Numbered from the stretch's first letter, positions 1 to 12,959 are shown. The stretch: 64,000 nt of DNA from Sphaerulina vaccinii (GCA_022570795.1 JAKUDP010000001.1:930001-994000); one strand, 5' to 3'. Notes: generated from the letters alone by a model not told the origin. Numbers and translations are program-made.

Positions 1-578
1 CGCCATGGACGTGCAGCTCTAATATGTCTTCCCCTGTGGCAGTTGCAGGTCCTTCGAAATGCAGGACTAAGGCAGAAGAGTCAAGCACATTGTCAGGCGA
101 AGGTGCTTTGCCTGGCTCATACAGTGTGCGTACTGCTGCTACACGAGCTTTCGGATGCTTCTTCCCAGGACATAGGGCATCGTAAATGTGCAAGCATGCT
201 GGTCCCGAAATCCGGATTACTGCAATAGCAGCACGACCTGGAGCAGTAGACAGCGCGTATATCGTAGGCTCACGATACGCAGGAATCGCCTCCGAGGTCA
301 GATGTCGCTGCGATGCTTGAATCCAGGATGTGGGAAGAGTCCCTCGTAAAGATGATGACCATGTCGTATTGCCGGATGTGCAATGAGACCAGTTTCGAGT
401 GTTGAGAAGAGGACCCTGCAAGATGCGGGCAGGCTTCGCGTTCCTTGCGATGCGCAGTGTCGCTTTCATCAACACTTCAGACGCTTGTGCTGGTGATGTT
501 GGTGAGAGACGTGACGCGAAACAGAAAGAAAGTAGAGCCGATAAGAAATGCCACTAAATTGCAGGGGAGGGGAGGGGT
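1..578. other. Left-edge stretch without a supported gene
   Basis: No reading frame here gives a recognisable protein. The missing N-terminal part of the hydrolase at 579 would be expected in this stretch, but I could not find its usual early motifs (the ECA..VPLDY-like strand or the NPGGPG oxyanion loop) in any frame. Confidence 0.5.
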
Positions 579-2250
579 ATGCATCACGCTAACGCACGGT
601 GCACTCCGACTTTTCAGCCCTATGCGTTACACAGCCCAGTGGCTTCTGTCCACAACATCCCACCTGCGAGAGGACTCCAACCTGCCGCGAGGCTGCTGGC
701 AGCGCCTGGCCTGGCCGTCGTTCCGAGGGGTATAGGTTACAGTCGGCCAGCGATCGCCTGTTTTCAGTCTCAAGTTGCTCGCGATATGTTCACGTTCCAG
801 CAACGTGAGATAGGAGAACTCACTGGGCTTGACCTACACGGCCTTCGGCGTCGTCGCGCTCTGGCTCAAGCGTTTGGGCACATATGTTCTGAAGATACTG
901 ACAGTCGCCGAGTGCTCTCTCACATGTCGACAGCCGCGGTGGCCAGGGACATGTTAGACATAGTCAATCAGCTGGACAAAGAGTCGAAACGCAAGAGAGG
1001 CCTACAATACCTTGGCTTCTCTTATGGCACACAGCTCGGTAATACATTCGCTTCTATGTTCCCGGATCGCGTGGAAGCTATGGTCCTTGATGGTATGGTC
1101 GACTCAGATGATTACTCTGCAGGCGTAAATTACAGTGGCATGTTCTTTATTCAGCTCTGCTAAAGTCCCGCAGCCTTGGAGAAAGAACTTGGTCGACACC
1201 GAAGCAGTCATTGATGACTTCTATTCAGCCTGCTACCGAGCAGGCTCGCAGTGCGCACTAAGAACACCCGATGCCACCGATAGCAATAGCATTCGGACCC
1301 GTGTAGAGTCCTTCATCGACGACATCTCGCAAAGACCAAGTACGTGGACACAACGCGGATTCAGCGAAGTCATTACAGCGCCTGATATCCGCGGCATGTT
1401 CGTGATCCCAGCCTACATGCCCGTAAACCTGTTCCGGCAACTTGCCTCCAGACTGACCGCAGTGCTACAAGGCAACTACACTGCACTCTTGCCAGATCTT
1501 TCCAGAGACGTGCCTCTGAGTCGAGATGTTTGTCCTACAGATGGTGACAGCGGACCAAGAGAAAACTACTACTGGGGTTACGAAGCCGCGCTCACGTACA
1601 TCTGCAACGACGGAGCTGACAGATCCAACATATCCGATTACGATCTTCAAGACTACGTATACTACTTGAATCGGCTATCGCCAACTCTAGGACCTTACTT
1701 CGCTCAATTCGGCATGATCTGTTCAGGATGGAAGATACGACCTGCGTGGCGATTTCATGGACCCTACGGCCGAGACACAACTACTCAGAATCATCACGAT
1801 CACGGCCCACTATCACGGAATCAACAACCTATGCTTAGTGAGCAGCAACACGGCAGGAAGCCTGTACTGTTCCTCGCCAGCCGTCTTGATCCAGTGACGC
1901 CTCTCCGCAACTCATTCGCGATGTCGAGCTTGCATCCGGGCTCGGCCGTTGTCATCCAAGAGTCTTCAGGACATTGTGCTGTGTACTCCTCACCTTCAGC
2001 CTGCACGAAGAGGATTATCGCCGCGTACTTTGCGAATGGCACGATGCCGAAAAACGGCACTAGTTGCGCTGCGGACTGCCAACCGTCGTTCGATGAGGAG
2101 GATTTGAAAGGCGAAACGGGAGTGCGAGCAGTGTGGCGGCGAGACTTCCTCTCATGCACCTGTAGACTGTCTCTGTGTTTCTTGAACATCGACAGAAGTA
2201 GCTCGGACGCCCTTACAGGACACAGAATGAAAGACTCCACTCATCCTTGA
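579..2250 (+). CDS. TAP-like alpha/beta hydrolase (tripeptidyl aminopeptidase family), N-terminus unresolved, possible pseudogene
   Basis: Two segments join in frame: 579-1124 and 1174-2250, with a 49-base intron (GTAAAT..CAG) that restores the family's usual run after GMVDSDDYSAG. The nucleophile elbow GFSYGTQLG, the acid-bearing LDPVTPL and the histidine in SSGHCAVY form the expected Ser-Asp-His triad. PRGIGYS and STAAVARDM are typical earlier motifs, and the C-terminal 100 residues match the TAP C-terminal domain. Family members are secreted or cytosolic exopeptidases that release short N-terminal peptides. Odd points: no signal peptide and no NPGGPG oxyanion loop upstream of PRGIGYS. The start at 579 is therefore only the first in-frame ATG. 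Either upstream exons were missed or the 5' end has decayed. The family call is firm; functionality is not. Confidence 0.7.
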
Positions 2251-2980
2251 GAACTTGAGCAAAAGCAGCCGTATACCTCTCATCTCTATTCAGGCATACT
2301 ACTATTCTCGCCATGCCGCTTATCTCTACATCGCTTGACTCACGAGAGTGGTTCCTTCCCCAGTGTCTTGTCAAAAGCGAAAAGCGGACGTGATCTGCGG
2401 TGGTTGTCCGGTTAGTGTTCAATATAGGAGCAATTTCCAGAAAAGCAGTAATTCGACGAATGTGATATGCTGCTCTGAGACCTTCAGCAATCGAGCTCTA
2501 ACGCTACAGGAATACTGAAGCTAGCATAAAGTCGTCGTTCTACAAGTATCAGATGCCAGAACGTAATATTGGCCGTACTGCTGTCTTCGTCCCAGAGGTT
2601 TCGGGTACGACATAACCCTAAGCTTCTTCACAAGATGCGTATGCAAGACAATCAATCATAGCCGTATGAACGACAGCCTGGCGCAGAGGACCGCGAACAC
2701 GGATAAAATAGAGCATCTGAAGAGTCAACATCAGTGTACTCAAACGAACTCGAAGTTGCTAAGATAGGTAAAATGCTCATGCATATTCAATGGCTACTGC
2801 AGACAGACTTATCCCGACAAACTCCTTTGCTCCGACGCTCAAATTGCAGCACAAGAATTGTCTGCTAAAAAAAAACGACAAGACACAAGACACATTACGA
2901 CTATGTACAACTTGGAAGGCTTTCCCCTTCTTCTCTCATATGGCCTGCTGAGAGACTAGACGCACAGCATCAAAGTAATG
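2251..2980. other. Convergent intergenic region, hydrolase / formin
   Basis: This holds the 3' flanks of two converging genes. A run of nine A lies near 2868. No further coding or RNA signal was seen. Confidence 0.6.
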
Positions 2981-5900
2981 CTATTCCTTCGGCGTGACAT
3001 CGTCATCTCCCTGCGCAGACAAGTCCGGACTAGGCGGCACGACAATCGTCGTGGGCGTAGGCAGTGGGCTTTCATCTGAAAGTCTCTTCTCGTCTTCATC
3101 GACTTCATGTATAATGATAGGTGCTTGTGCAGATCCATCGGCAGCGGTGGCTTCTGTTTCTTCTTCTGCAATGGTAGTAGTGGAGGCGCCTTGATCAACA
3201 CTTCCTCCAGCATTCCTGCGTCGGGCTCTTCTACGCGAGCGTTCGTCGTCCGCACTTTCTCTTCTGCGTCGAACACGAAGGGTGTTGTCAGAAGGATCTG
3301 CAGGTTCGGCATCGCCGCGGAGGCCTTGTAACAGCGAAGCGGCGCGATCGGCTATGTCTTCACCTTCTGAGACGCCGCCTTCTGCTGCGGATGCAGTTTC
3401 GGATTCGTTCGTCGTGCTGGGCTTGAGCAGGTCATCACCATTCTCCTGCGGGTCCTCGGTGTTCTCGCCAGTCTCGGGAATCTGCTGGCCAGACGCCACG
3501 CGAATCTGATGCTTATCCTTGAGACGAGCACGTCGTCGGCGTTCGCGAGTATCGCGTGACTGAGGAGCGGCAGCCCTGAGCTTCTCGAGAAGAGAGTCCA
3601 TAGCACCTGTCGACGGCGAGGGACTAAGGTCGCCATTGATGCTAGTGCTTATAGGCGTTCCACCAGCCTTAAGCTGCTTGCGACGCATGTTCTCCTCGTT
3701 GCGACGCCATTGCTCTTCGAGGATGACGTTCTTCTCGTGCGATTTCTGGCCTCAATGTTAGCAATGCGTCAGAAACGAAAAAGCATAGAAGTATGCTTAC
3801 CTTGTACTCTTGCAAGAAATTAGCCAGCTTGCCGAAGAACTCTCTTCTTGCGTTCTCGTCCTTGTTGTCGTCGCCGAAGAATGTCAGGATGTCGTCGAAC
3901 ACTCTCTTCATTTCATCGAGATAGAGCTGCATCTGCTCTGCCTTTCTTCTAGCCTCTTTCATGCTTCTTTGCACAATCTGGGATACTCTATCCTCAGGGT
4001 GGAATCTCTTCGGGTCAGACAAGTTGCCGCTATCCAGACTCATCTGCACATTTCCGATATTGTCAATGTACTTCTTCGCATCAGCCTGCAATTGCTCAAT
4101 GTTGACCTTCTGCGTTGTTAACACTCCAGAGATGTCCTCAATGAAGCCCTCGTACTGTGGATATTGCTTGCGTACAACGCGCTCCACATAGTCGAGAAGT
4201 GTTGACTCGTTGTCCTTGTCTTTGACCATGCCAAGTCGAGCAAGCGAGGAGAGCTTGAAGCCGACAGCCTGTTTGTTGGAGTCGTTCATGTAGTTTCCAA
4301 TATCCAAGATCAGACCGAACACCGGCATAAGCTTGACCGAGTCGCGCAAAGACTCCGATACAGTTACCACGCTTTTCAACTTGTTCGAGATCTCATCGTA
4401 CTCGGCTTCGTAGTTCCTGGTCAAGGCAAGAGCCCGCATTCTTGCTTTCCAATAGTGATGCAGCTCATATGCAGTGTAAAGATAGATCTGATCTTCGCGG
4501 GTAAGCTCGCTTGGATCCGACTCCCGCTCCGCTTTGAGCGCGTCAGCTCCTGCCCAGTCTTTGGAGTAAGGAGCCATAAGCTTAGCCACGTTATCAGGAA
4601 TCGTGCAGAGACTCTCATGCTGCAGGAAGTCCATAACATTGCCATTGTCCAAGATCTCCCGGTCGCAATGGATGATCATGCGAACGATATCTTCGGCTTC
4701 GACATTAGCGAACTTGGCAAGACTGATCTGCATCATGTGCATAAGATCTCTGCTGATCACCTGCTTCTTGTCGCTCTTGTTCTTGCCATTCGATTTGCCG
4801 ATCTGCCTGATCTCCTTGGCCATGAAGAGCTTCTCGATCTCGTCAAGAATACCCTTTTTAGATAATTCCTGGTACTTCTCTTCTTTCTGCTCGAACGTAG
4901 GAGTGTTCATGCCCCACATCGTTCTGTCTGCATCATCGACCTTCTCCCAATGAAGTGCCTTGAGCTTCTTCTTTGGCCTGGGTCCTGCAGCGCTCATCGA
5001 AGAGCCAGAAGCATTGTAGATCTGCTTAGGCAAGAAGCCGCCGTGCATCTGACCGGGCAAAGGTGGCGCTCCTGGAGGAGGCGGAGGAGGTGGCGGACCT
5101 CCCATGCCAGGCGGAGGAGGTGGAGGAGGAGGTGCGGCACCATTAAAGCCAGGCATAGGAGGCGGTGGCGGAGGTGCACTACCTCCAAATCCGGGCATGG
5201 GCGGCGGGGGCGGAGGAGCAGCATTCGAGAAGCCGGGCATTGGTGGAGGTGGCGGCGGCGCAGCTCCATCGAAGCTCGACCCGGGTGCAGGGGGCGCAGG
5301 AGGTGCAATTGGGCCATCGAATGCATCTTTCGGTGGCGCATCGGGAGCATCTGTGCTTGTCGGAGTCCTGGGACTCTCGCTTTCCAGACTAGGATGGCTT
5401 GGACCTGTAGTGACTCCATCACCCTCATCATCGCTGCCATCCACACGTTGTGCTTTGCGCTGCAGTTCGGCGAGCATGCCCTGCTGAGCTTGAGCGATAT
5501 TTGAAGGCACCTTCGGTCGCTGGAACTCAACGAGGCGCGGCTTCTCGTACACGACCTCATCATTGTGTAGTTCTTCAACGATATCATCTTCGGCATCTCC
5601 TTCAGCCTTTCTGGCAATCGGCTTGCGAGGAATGCCGCTCTTCGCTCTGGTGACTTGGCCAAGGTATGGTATGTGTGCACCGAGGCCATCAGGCTCCATA
5701 CCGGCACCCTCCATCTTCTCACGGAGCTCTCGTAGCTTGTCGCTAGGGTTGACCTGTTGCCACACCTTGCCCTCCAACTTCGCTTGAGTCTTTGCACGTT
5801 CCAATTGCATCTCGAGACGATCCATAAGCCTCTCGCGATCCAATATGCCCTTGAGCTGTGCTGGGTCTGTGGTCTCGCCGTTCTTGCCATCCTGCTTAGA

Positions 5901-8252
5901 GTGCGAAGCAGCAATGTCCTGAGCATCACGGAGCATAAGATACAGCTCTCTTGTCTCGAGCTCCTGTCGCTGCAGGTCCTGAGCTCGTATCCTTTGCAAA
6001 TCGCCAAGCTCTGATTTGAGTGCATCTGCTTGCCTTGACTGAAGATCAATCACAGCCGCTTGCTCCTCAATCTGCTTCTGCAACTTCGCCACAAGACCTT
6101 CGGCGCCTAGTTCGACTTGTGATTTCATCTCATCGCGCTCAGCAATTGCAGCGTCTGCTATCAGCTTAGCTTCATGCGCAGCTTCCCGCGCTTGTCGTGC
6201 CTCCGAGTCCGTATGGAGCTTGTCCATCAGCGACTGTACAGAGAAGTTGAGAGACTGCTTCAAGTCCATATCTGGCAACCTTCGATCCATCGCCACGTAG
6301 GAGAGCATGCTTTCCACAAGCTGAAAGAGCTTCAGTCGATCCTCACCCTCGTTGTCCCGGATGAGCAGCAGATGTTGCAGCGCAGACAGAAAGTAGTCGC
6401 CTTCTTTACTGCCCGCTAACCGATGCGAAATGGCTTCCACGATCTGCACGGGATCATTGAGGTCCTTACCCTCGCCTTCCATGCTATCATGCATTGAGCT
6501 GCCATCTCGCTCCAGGAGCTCTTCGTAGTCCACAGCCTCGTTCTCTCGATATCGTTCCACCTGCTTGTCGATTACTTCGTACTGGAAGTCCTCCATCTTC
6601 ACCAGTATACGCTTGACGCCACACGCCACGAATTGCGCACGAATGTGGCACCGCAACTGTAGATCATATCGAGGCGCGTCCACGATCGAATTGAGCAGGA
6701 ACAGAGATGCGACAGCATATTCCATGAGCAGGTTCTCCATGCCGATACCACCACTCCTGACTTCGTCTGATGCCCCAACAAGGGAGCCCATCTTGCCTCG
6801 TCCATCGATCGTGACTTCGACGATTCGCATCCAGGCATCGAATCGGCCATTCTCATTCTGCGCTGCTTTCAAATGGTCCAGAGCTTGCAGGACCTTAAGG
6901 TGACCAGCTCCTTCTGACCAGTGGCACAAAAACGTGAGCAATTCGGAGACCAGCTTTCTCGTATTTAGGCGAGGTGAAGTCAGTGAGCTCGCCAGTGACA
7001 TGATGATGCTGTCATGTTGAAGAGCATTGTCGGCGCCATATTTGTTGTTCATCAAGGCCTTCAGACACTTGACGATGTCGTACTCGCGGTCCATGTCTTT
7101 CTCAGTAAGCACACCACCATTAGGAGTAGGCCCTGACGCAGTCCTTCGATTGAGCTTCCCCAGCAGATTCGTCAGAGCAATCTGACCCTGTGCCTCCACA
7201 AACGCCTTGACCCATGCGATTGGCTGAGTCCGCAAACTCACTGACAAGCTCTGGAGTTGCTTCGGATTGATTGAGTTGTCCAGAATCCTCCTAACGTACC
7301 ATTCCGGACTACCCTCTTCATCCATACGTCCTATGTCGAATCCTTGGATACTCGTCATGGTATTGCGAGACATGTGTTTACGCTTTTGCTCTCCTTGCCA
7401 CTCTGCCAACCGGTCTTGGTATACTAGTGTCCACTTCTTGCTTATCGGATATGCTTCCATTTGCCGCCGTGCCTGCTCTGGCAAGCTCTTCCATCCTCGC
7501 TTTAGCATCAGTTCCAAGAACTCTTTCTCAATCACTTTGTCGTCGCTCGGCTTCTGCATGAGAAATCCTTCGGGACTGAAAGACATCGTGCTCGAATGTG
7601 CAGATGGGTTCGACACGTTCAAGTAGTGGTGAATTCGCTCCCTGTCCCGTGATGACTGCATAGCTTGGGACATTCGCTCGTGATCGGGCTGGTAGGTGGG
7701 GCTGAAGGAAGATGTGCTGCCGTTCCCATACTGGTACTGTCGGCGGTCGTACGACGAATTACTTCGTATACTTCCATGATCGCTGGAGTTTCGCGACTGT
7801 GCATAGCCGTTCAGCGTGGAGGCATCGGAGTCAAACCTCGTGCTCCTGCTACTGCTGCCATGCGTGGGTGGTCTCGGTGCTGCCATGGAGCCAGGGTCAA
7901 TTACTGGGTACTGGTGGAAGTCTCCACCGCCTTTATTCAGATGATGGGGTAGCGGCTCTCGTCGTGATACTGGTCGGTCGCCATGTTCGACGTGTACAGG
8001 CGGGCGATCTGGCCGCATTGCATCGTACGGTATGCTCGTGATCACACCAGCCTGCATGTTGATGCCATCCTGCGCGTTCCCATACTTCATATAGTCCTCC
8101 TGATCGATCGTCGAGGTTGAGCTGCGGTGTGAATGTCGCGATGCGGTCTCGGGCATGGGAGGTGCATCTCCTTTGTCCTTCTTGCTTCGATGAAAGAAAG
8201 ACTTGCTGCCGCCGTTAGACGACTGCCGCGAGCTCTTGTCGCTGGAGAACAT
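2981..8252 (-). CDS. sepA: Diaphanous-related formin (SepA/Bni1 type)
   Basis: Nucleates and elongates linear actin filaments at hyphal tips and septa under Rho GTPase control. Exons are 8252-3801 and 3745-2981; the 55-base intron joins ..FLQEYK to KSHEKNVILEEQWRR in frame, giving 1738 residues. Order of parts: a Ser-rich tail; the GTPase-binding/FH3 region from about residue 236 (EKEFLELMLKRGWKSLPEQ); coiled coil at about 690-810; a proline-rich FH1 at about 975-1080 with repeated PPPPPPMPGF blocks; FH2 from about 1095 (KKKLKALHWEKV) with the signature LDIGNYMND; and, in exon 2, an autoregulatory DAD-like MDSLLEKLRAAAP followed by basic RRRRARLKDK. All parts of an autoinhibited formin are therefore present. 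The ATG at 8252 opens a frame with no competing upstream start. Confidence 0.96.
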
Positions 8253-9240
8253 TGTTTCTATTGTTCCCTACTGCCCGCCTCCACCTCGCCTCGCTGGGCT
8301 CCCTCTGTTCCGCCCAAGCGCTCAAGGCGCGCGCTGTTGCGCTGCCACCAGCCAGGGTGTATATCGCCCGCGGTGATCTCTGAGTACTGTATTCGCCCTT
8401 CCGTACTGACCCATTCACTTCATTTCTGTTCACGTATTGGCCCTCTGCCTGTAGGATCGAGATCGTAGCAGTCTACTGGCTGCCTGGGTCGTGATCGATT
8501 GTCCTCGAAGCTGTTCCCGTTCCAAGGTTGAATATGTGGCACGTCCACGACTGCCACTCCGTCGGCGCTGCGGTATAGTCCCAGGAAACTGCTGAGTCGG
8601 CGAATTAGGTCAAAGTGCCTCTATTCCAGGTATCAAGTCCGAGTCGTGGTCAGTAGGTATTCTTCGTTGGCTCGAGCGTGGTGGCAGATGGAAACGGATT
8701 CAGCAAGATCCCTGGAACACTGTGCTCCTGAACGCGGAAGGAGCTTGGCGCGACCATGAACTCTATATCTCGACTATACTTTATACAGACATCACAGAGT
8801 TACGTTTGGCACACGAGACTTTCGGCAGGTGATATTTTGTTGTGCAGATATGTCCACGCTGTTCAACAATGCTATGCACGATTCTTGCTGCCACGAGCGA
8901 AAAGTGGCTGTCTGAGACACCACCGGATCTCCGCCGAACGTCAAGCTAGCCCAGCACACCTCCCGCGTGGCTGCTCGAGCGATCCCGGTCTGTACAGTTC
9001 CTTCGGAGACTTTACTAAAGATATCGCACGCTCCGACTACAGAGTGTCTTCCGGTCAGAAGCCGTCTGGAATTCAGGCAGCGCAGTGGTGCAGATAGCAC
9101 GGAGAGCGACCAATCCTCTTCAACATTATTTCAGAGAGCTGCATTTGTTTCAAGGCACTCGACCGGTTCATCCACAATCCTTGAACCGCGAAGTACCCAG
9201 ATCACTGGATGTTGAGGCGCGTGTTGAGATTTTGTTCTCC
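8253..9240. other. Intergenic region upstream of the formin gene
   Basis: This holds the formin promoter side and the 3' flank of hus1. The small open frames here look random and none matches a protein I know. Confidence 0.6.
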
Positions 9241-10363
9241 TCAGGGGACGAAAGAAGAGATATAGTACTGGGGAAAGTATCAGCAGTTGCAGGCAGTGAA
9301 TTTATTGATGACCAAAACATACCGTGAGCACATCCTCGCCTCCACCAGGCTCATCCCGGTCGAGAAAGACGTAAAGGATCAAGGCGTGTTCATTCACAAA
9401 ACATGCAATCACTCTGCCATTCATACGGCCGACACTCAATACACGACCCCAGTCTCGACCCTCAACGCGAACAGTGGCCCATCCTTCTTCGCCTTGTCCA
9501 GAAGAGTCGCCCAGTGCTTTCATTCTGGTACTTGGGTGATTTGCAAGACCTTCAACGCCATCTTCAACTTGCGAAGGATCAAGCTCTGGGTTCTCGAGGC
9601 CAGTCCATAGACTATTGATCCGCATGGCATCCGTGTTCAGGGTAAGTCGCAAACAACCATGCATGTTGGCGCTGATCTCAAGCTTTGTGCCAGTCACAGC
9701 ACTGTTGAAGCCGCTCCTTGTGCCTCTTGCAGACATAGCTAGCTTGGTGAAACGATCGCTCACGCCCTTGAGCTGCATCAGATTTGGCAGCGTGATGTGC
9801 ACGTCTGGCTGTCGACATCTCGGTTCGTGTAGTCCGTCAACTGAAGCTGGCGCTAGCACGCGGATTGGAATGTCTTGTGTGACTGTCGTCTCGCGATCGT
9901 GCTTGGGGCCGAAGAAGTCATTGTCTTCGCCACCGAATGTGTCTGCTGTACCAGATCCATTGGACTGGCCGTAAGTGGTGCTCGCGTGCCCATTTGGAAG
10001 TGCGGCACTGCTGTTCATGGTCTGGGTAGCGATCGTGAGTGATAGCAAGGGCACATTGTCCTTTTTGGTGAGACGAATGCTGGCAGATGTGGCGTGTACG
10101 GCACTCTTCAGGGCCCTCTGTAGTGGTGCAAGCGGTACCTCAAGGTTGATTGTATTGCCTTCGGCCGCCGACTGGATGCTGTATGTCTCGAAGATGGTGT
10201 CTATCGCAAGGACTGACCAGACTTGTGTACCTGATTCTGGGATGACTGTGAAGCGCACATCCTTTTCGTCGAGCCTGAGCCATGCGATGTTGCCTAGAGA
10301 GGCAAGAGATGCTGTGAATTTGCTGAAAGTATGAACATTCTGTATACTCGCCCTGAAACGCAT
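9241..10363 (-). CDS. hus1: DNA damage checkpoint clamp subunit Hus1
   Basis: One third of the Rad9-Hus1-Rad1 (9-1-1) sliding clamp, which is loaded at damaged DNA and activates the ATR/Mec1 checkpoint kinase in the nucleus. Exons 10363-9323 and 9267-9241 give 355 residues. The start MRFRA is the usual Hus1 beginning; earlier codons in the frame lack an ATG in good context. Family marks: NVHTFSKFTASLASLG, WLRLDEKDVRFTVIPESG, the block LPLAPLQRALKSA-like around residue 100, and ELDPSQVEDG..HPSTRM late in the protein. The last intron (9268-9322, GTATGT..CCCAG) matters: without it the frame ends in VCFGHQ, and with it in TYYISSFVP, where the YYIS ending fits Hus1. It shares a 466-base divergent promoter with the F-box gene. 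Confidence 0.94.
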
Positions 10364-10829
10364 CTTGAAGACGGTGACTAGATCTGCGCTAGATGCTTTC
10401 TCTGTCTCATGGTGCTCGAAGTGCACGCGACATCAACGCGTCTGGTAGAGCACACGAGCACTGTCTAGTCTTGTGCCGAGCAAACCACGAGCGTGAGGAA
10501 GTAAGCTCAGAAAATGTCTAGCGGCCGATCAGGCTGTTGGCCGTACCTTGGTTATCGTGGTGAGAGGTGAACCGTGAACGTTGAGGAAATCGATGAAGTA
10601 CCTCCTACCTCCTAGTGAACGTCGTGATCTGCGCGCTAGGGTATCCCTGCAGAGATGCGTGCAGCCGCGAACCTTAAAATGGAATGGAATGGAATGCTTG
10701 TTTGTGTCATCGCAATCTCGAAGGCAACCAGCACCTGGATATAAACATCACACTTTGCTACACACATGCTGTCACCAACATCGCACATCTCCATCTAGTA
10801 CGCCCACACTGAGTGTCGTATCTGGTGAT
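10364..10829. promoter_or_regulatory. Divergent promoter region hus1 / F-box gene
   Basis: 466 bases separate two outward-facing start codons. It contains a short (GGAAT)3 run at 10681-10695 and a TATAAA at 10740-10745, about 85 bases before the F-box gene's ATG. The TATAAA is plausible as a core promoter element but unproven. Confidence 0.4.
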
Positions 10830-12959
10830 ATGGTGGGCACAAAGCGCCGCTCGTCGCGACAGACAGCGATTCGGCGACGATCCGTCTACCTGGATCCAGA
10901 AACGGACGACGACTTCGAAGCCGGCAGCGAGGACGACTACCAACCCGCCGAGTCGGTCGAAGTCGCACATGAACCTGTGCTGAAGAAGCGCAAATTCAGC
11001 AGGCGCAGACCGCAGACCCGTAGCAAAGCAGCCAAGACGAGGCAGACCACGTTGAAGAGGGTATTCAAGATTGGGAAGGCGAGGCAGCCGAACGAGGAAC
11101 CTGTGAAGAAGGTGTTTGCTGGGCCGAGCGACGGAAAGATACCAAAGTGGACTTCACTGCCGCATGCTATACTCAAGCAGATTTTTACGTACGCGGCAGG
11201 CGACATCCAAAAATGGGAACGCGCATCGCACGATAACGCTGCATGGCTGAAGCTCTCTGCTGCGCGAGTGTGTCGCGCATTCGCTGTCCCAGCACTTGAA
11301 GCATTTTATCAATCACCAGGCATCTACAACACTCAGTATCCACATCAACTGCTGGACTTGCTTCGTACACCGGACGAGCAGCGTTATATCAACTACAATG
11401 TAAAGGTGCATACGCTGAACATTGACCTTCGGAACTTGGCCTACACTGCACCCGGTCGGCCAGTGTTTGATCTCCTCCAGCTGGTGCCAGAGCTACCGCA
11501 ATTGCAGCACATGGAGTTGTTGCACCGGAACTACGAGAAGCCATATCGACCAAAGAAACAGCCGAAGTGGACTATCCAGCCTAGCGAACTAATTCATGCA
11601 ATGGAGAAGGCAGGCATCCACCTTCGAACTTGGCGCTGGAGCCGTGACACTATCCCAAACAGTGCGCTAGCCAGCGACGTCTCCTTGGATCTATACAAGA
11701 AGCTCTCAACAGCCCACGACAGTAGCGTGTTTGCGTACTTGACGCGCTTGGTTGTGACAGGCTTCAACGTGGATGATAGCTTAGAGCCTGGTGTCTCTGA
11801 TCTGCCTGATCAAGATGGTCATGTGGCAGCTTCACCAGGTCTTGCCACATCAATTGCCAAATTGCCATCACTCACAGACCTCACGTTCATCTCATGCGAT
11901 ATCATTATGGAGAAATTCTTGCAACGACTACCGACGACCCTGCAGCGACTTGAACTGAGCAATTGCCTTGAGATCACCAGCGATATGCTTCGGGAGTTCT
12001 TCACCACTTCTGGCTCTCAGCTGAAGGAACTCGAGCTCAACAACAATGCAGCTCTCAATTTCAGCTTTACACAGAGCCTCAAGGAGAAATGTCCAAGACT
12101 TGAAACACTGAAGATGGATTTGCAGCTGTACAGCGAGCGAGAAACCACCAACGATGCGATCGAGCTCTATGATGAGCTGCTGCCTGCAGGCGAAACAGCA
12201 ACTTGGCCAGCCACATTGCGACATCTCGAGATCCTGGAAGCACCAAATAAATGGTCCCCAGAATCAGCGCAGAACTTCTTCCGCACACTTGTTGAACATG
12301 CAGATGAGCTCCCAGACTTGCGAGTTCTCATCATCCACGCGCACATCGATATTCCGTGGCGCGATCGCGTAGGCTTCCGAGATCAGTGGATTGAACGATT
12401 GCGCCGGGTCTACGAACGTCCACATTCAGAACCTAATACGCAATTCGGCTCGCTGAGGCAATTCCGAATGTCTAGACCCGCGGCGAACGAGGCCAAGGTG
12501 TACAGCAGTGATTTGGACGAGCTCAGCAGAGATCTGTCTGACGACGATCGACCTCTTCGCAGGAGGGTCACCCACGTGCGGGTAACGCCCCACAAGCCTA
12601 CTGCTGATACAGTCTACTTCTCCGAATCAGACGCGCCAGCTGCTCCGAGATCTACGAGACCCCAGCGTCGCAGCAAACGTGTTGCAGAGAGTCAAGAGGC
12701 CATTCGATCGAAGACTGAGACACCGTCGCCGGAGTCGGACATGGAATCGGAGGACGAAGACGATAGTGGTGCAGAGGATTGGCGCAAGACACCGGAGAAG
12801 TTTGTCCAAGGCCTATGCGATATTGTTGATATACGTATCGACAATCAACGTCCTCGTGAGACGCAGTGGCGCGAGGCAGACTTTCTTGATGCTGAAGCGA
12901 GCGGAGACGACGATTGGAACGAAGATGCAGAGGAGGAAGAAGATGGATATGCCTGGTGA
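10830..12959 (+). CDS. F-box / leucine-rich-repeat protein with acidic tail
   Basis: A 709-residue intronless protein. The start at 10830 (MVGTKRRSSRQ) is preferred over an in-frame ATG 249 bases upstream because it begins the conserved-looking basic/acidic head and lies below a TATA-like element. An F-box-like segment at about residues 105-160 (WTSLPHAILKQIFTYAAG .. ARVCRAF) would bind Skp1 in an SCF ubiquitin ligase. A leucine-rich stretch follows at about 190-490, with LTDLTFISC, LQRLELSNC and LKELELNNN spaced like AMN1/FBXL-type repeats, and would recruit the substrate. The last 150 residues are strongly acidic with basic patches (RRSKR), suggesting a nuclear location. The fold call is good; the substrate is unknown. 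Confidence 0.8.
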   Translation: MVGTKRRSSRQTAIRRRSVYLDPETDDDFEAGSEDDYQPAESVEVAHEPVLKKRKFSRRRPQTRSKAAKTRQTTLKRVFKIGKARQPNEEPVKKVFAGPSDGKIPKWTSLPHAILKQIFTYAAGDIQKWERASHDNAAWLKLSAARVCRAFAVPALEAFYQSPGIYNTQYPHQLLDLLRTPDEQRYINYNVKVHTLNIDLRNLAYTAPGRPVFDLLQLVPELPQLQHMELLHRNYEKPYRPKKQPKWTIQPSELIHAMEKAGIHLRTWRWSRDTIPNSALASDVSLDLYKKLSTAHDSSVFAYLTRLVVTGFNVDDSLEPGVSDLPDQDGHVAASPGLATSIAKLPSLTDLTFISCDIIMEKFLQRLPTTLQRLELSNCLEITSDMLREFFTTSGSQLKELELNNNAALNFSFTQSLKEKCPRLETLKMDLQLYSERETTNDAIELYDELLPAGETATWPATLRHLEILEAPNKWSPESAQNFFRTLVEHADELPDLRVLIIHAHIDIPWRDRVGFRDQWIERLRRVYERPHSEPNTQFGSLRQFRMSRPAANEAKVYSSDLDELSRDLSDDDRPLRRRVTHVRVTPHKPTADTVYFSESDAPAAPRSTRPQRRSKRVAESQEAIRSKTETPSPESDMESEDEDDSGAEDWRKTPEKFVQGLCDIVDIRIDNQRPRETQWREADFLDAEASGDDDWNEDAEEEEDGYAW

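Noticed and set aside
4994..6049. 351-codon second frame on the minus strand within the formin gene
   Set aside because: It is an alternative frame over the proline-rich FH1 repeats; the formin frame accounts for this DNA completely.
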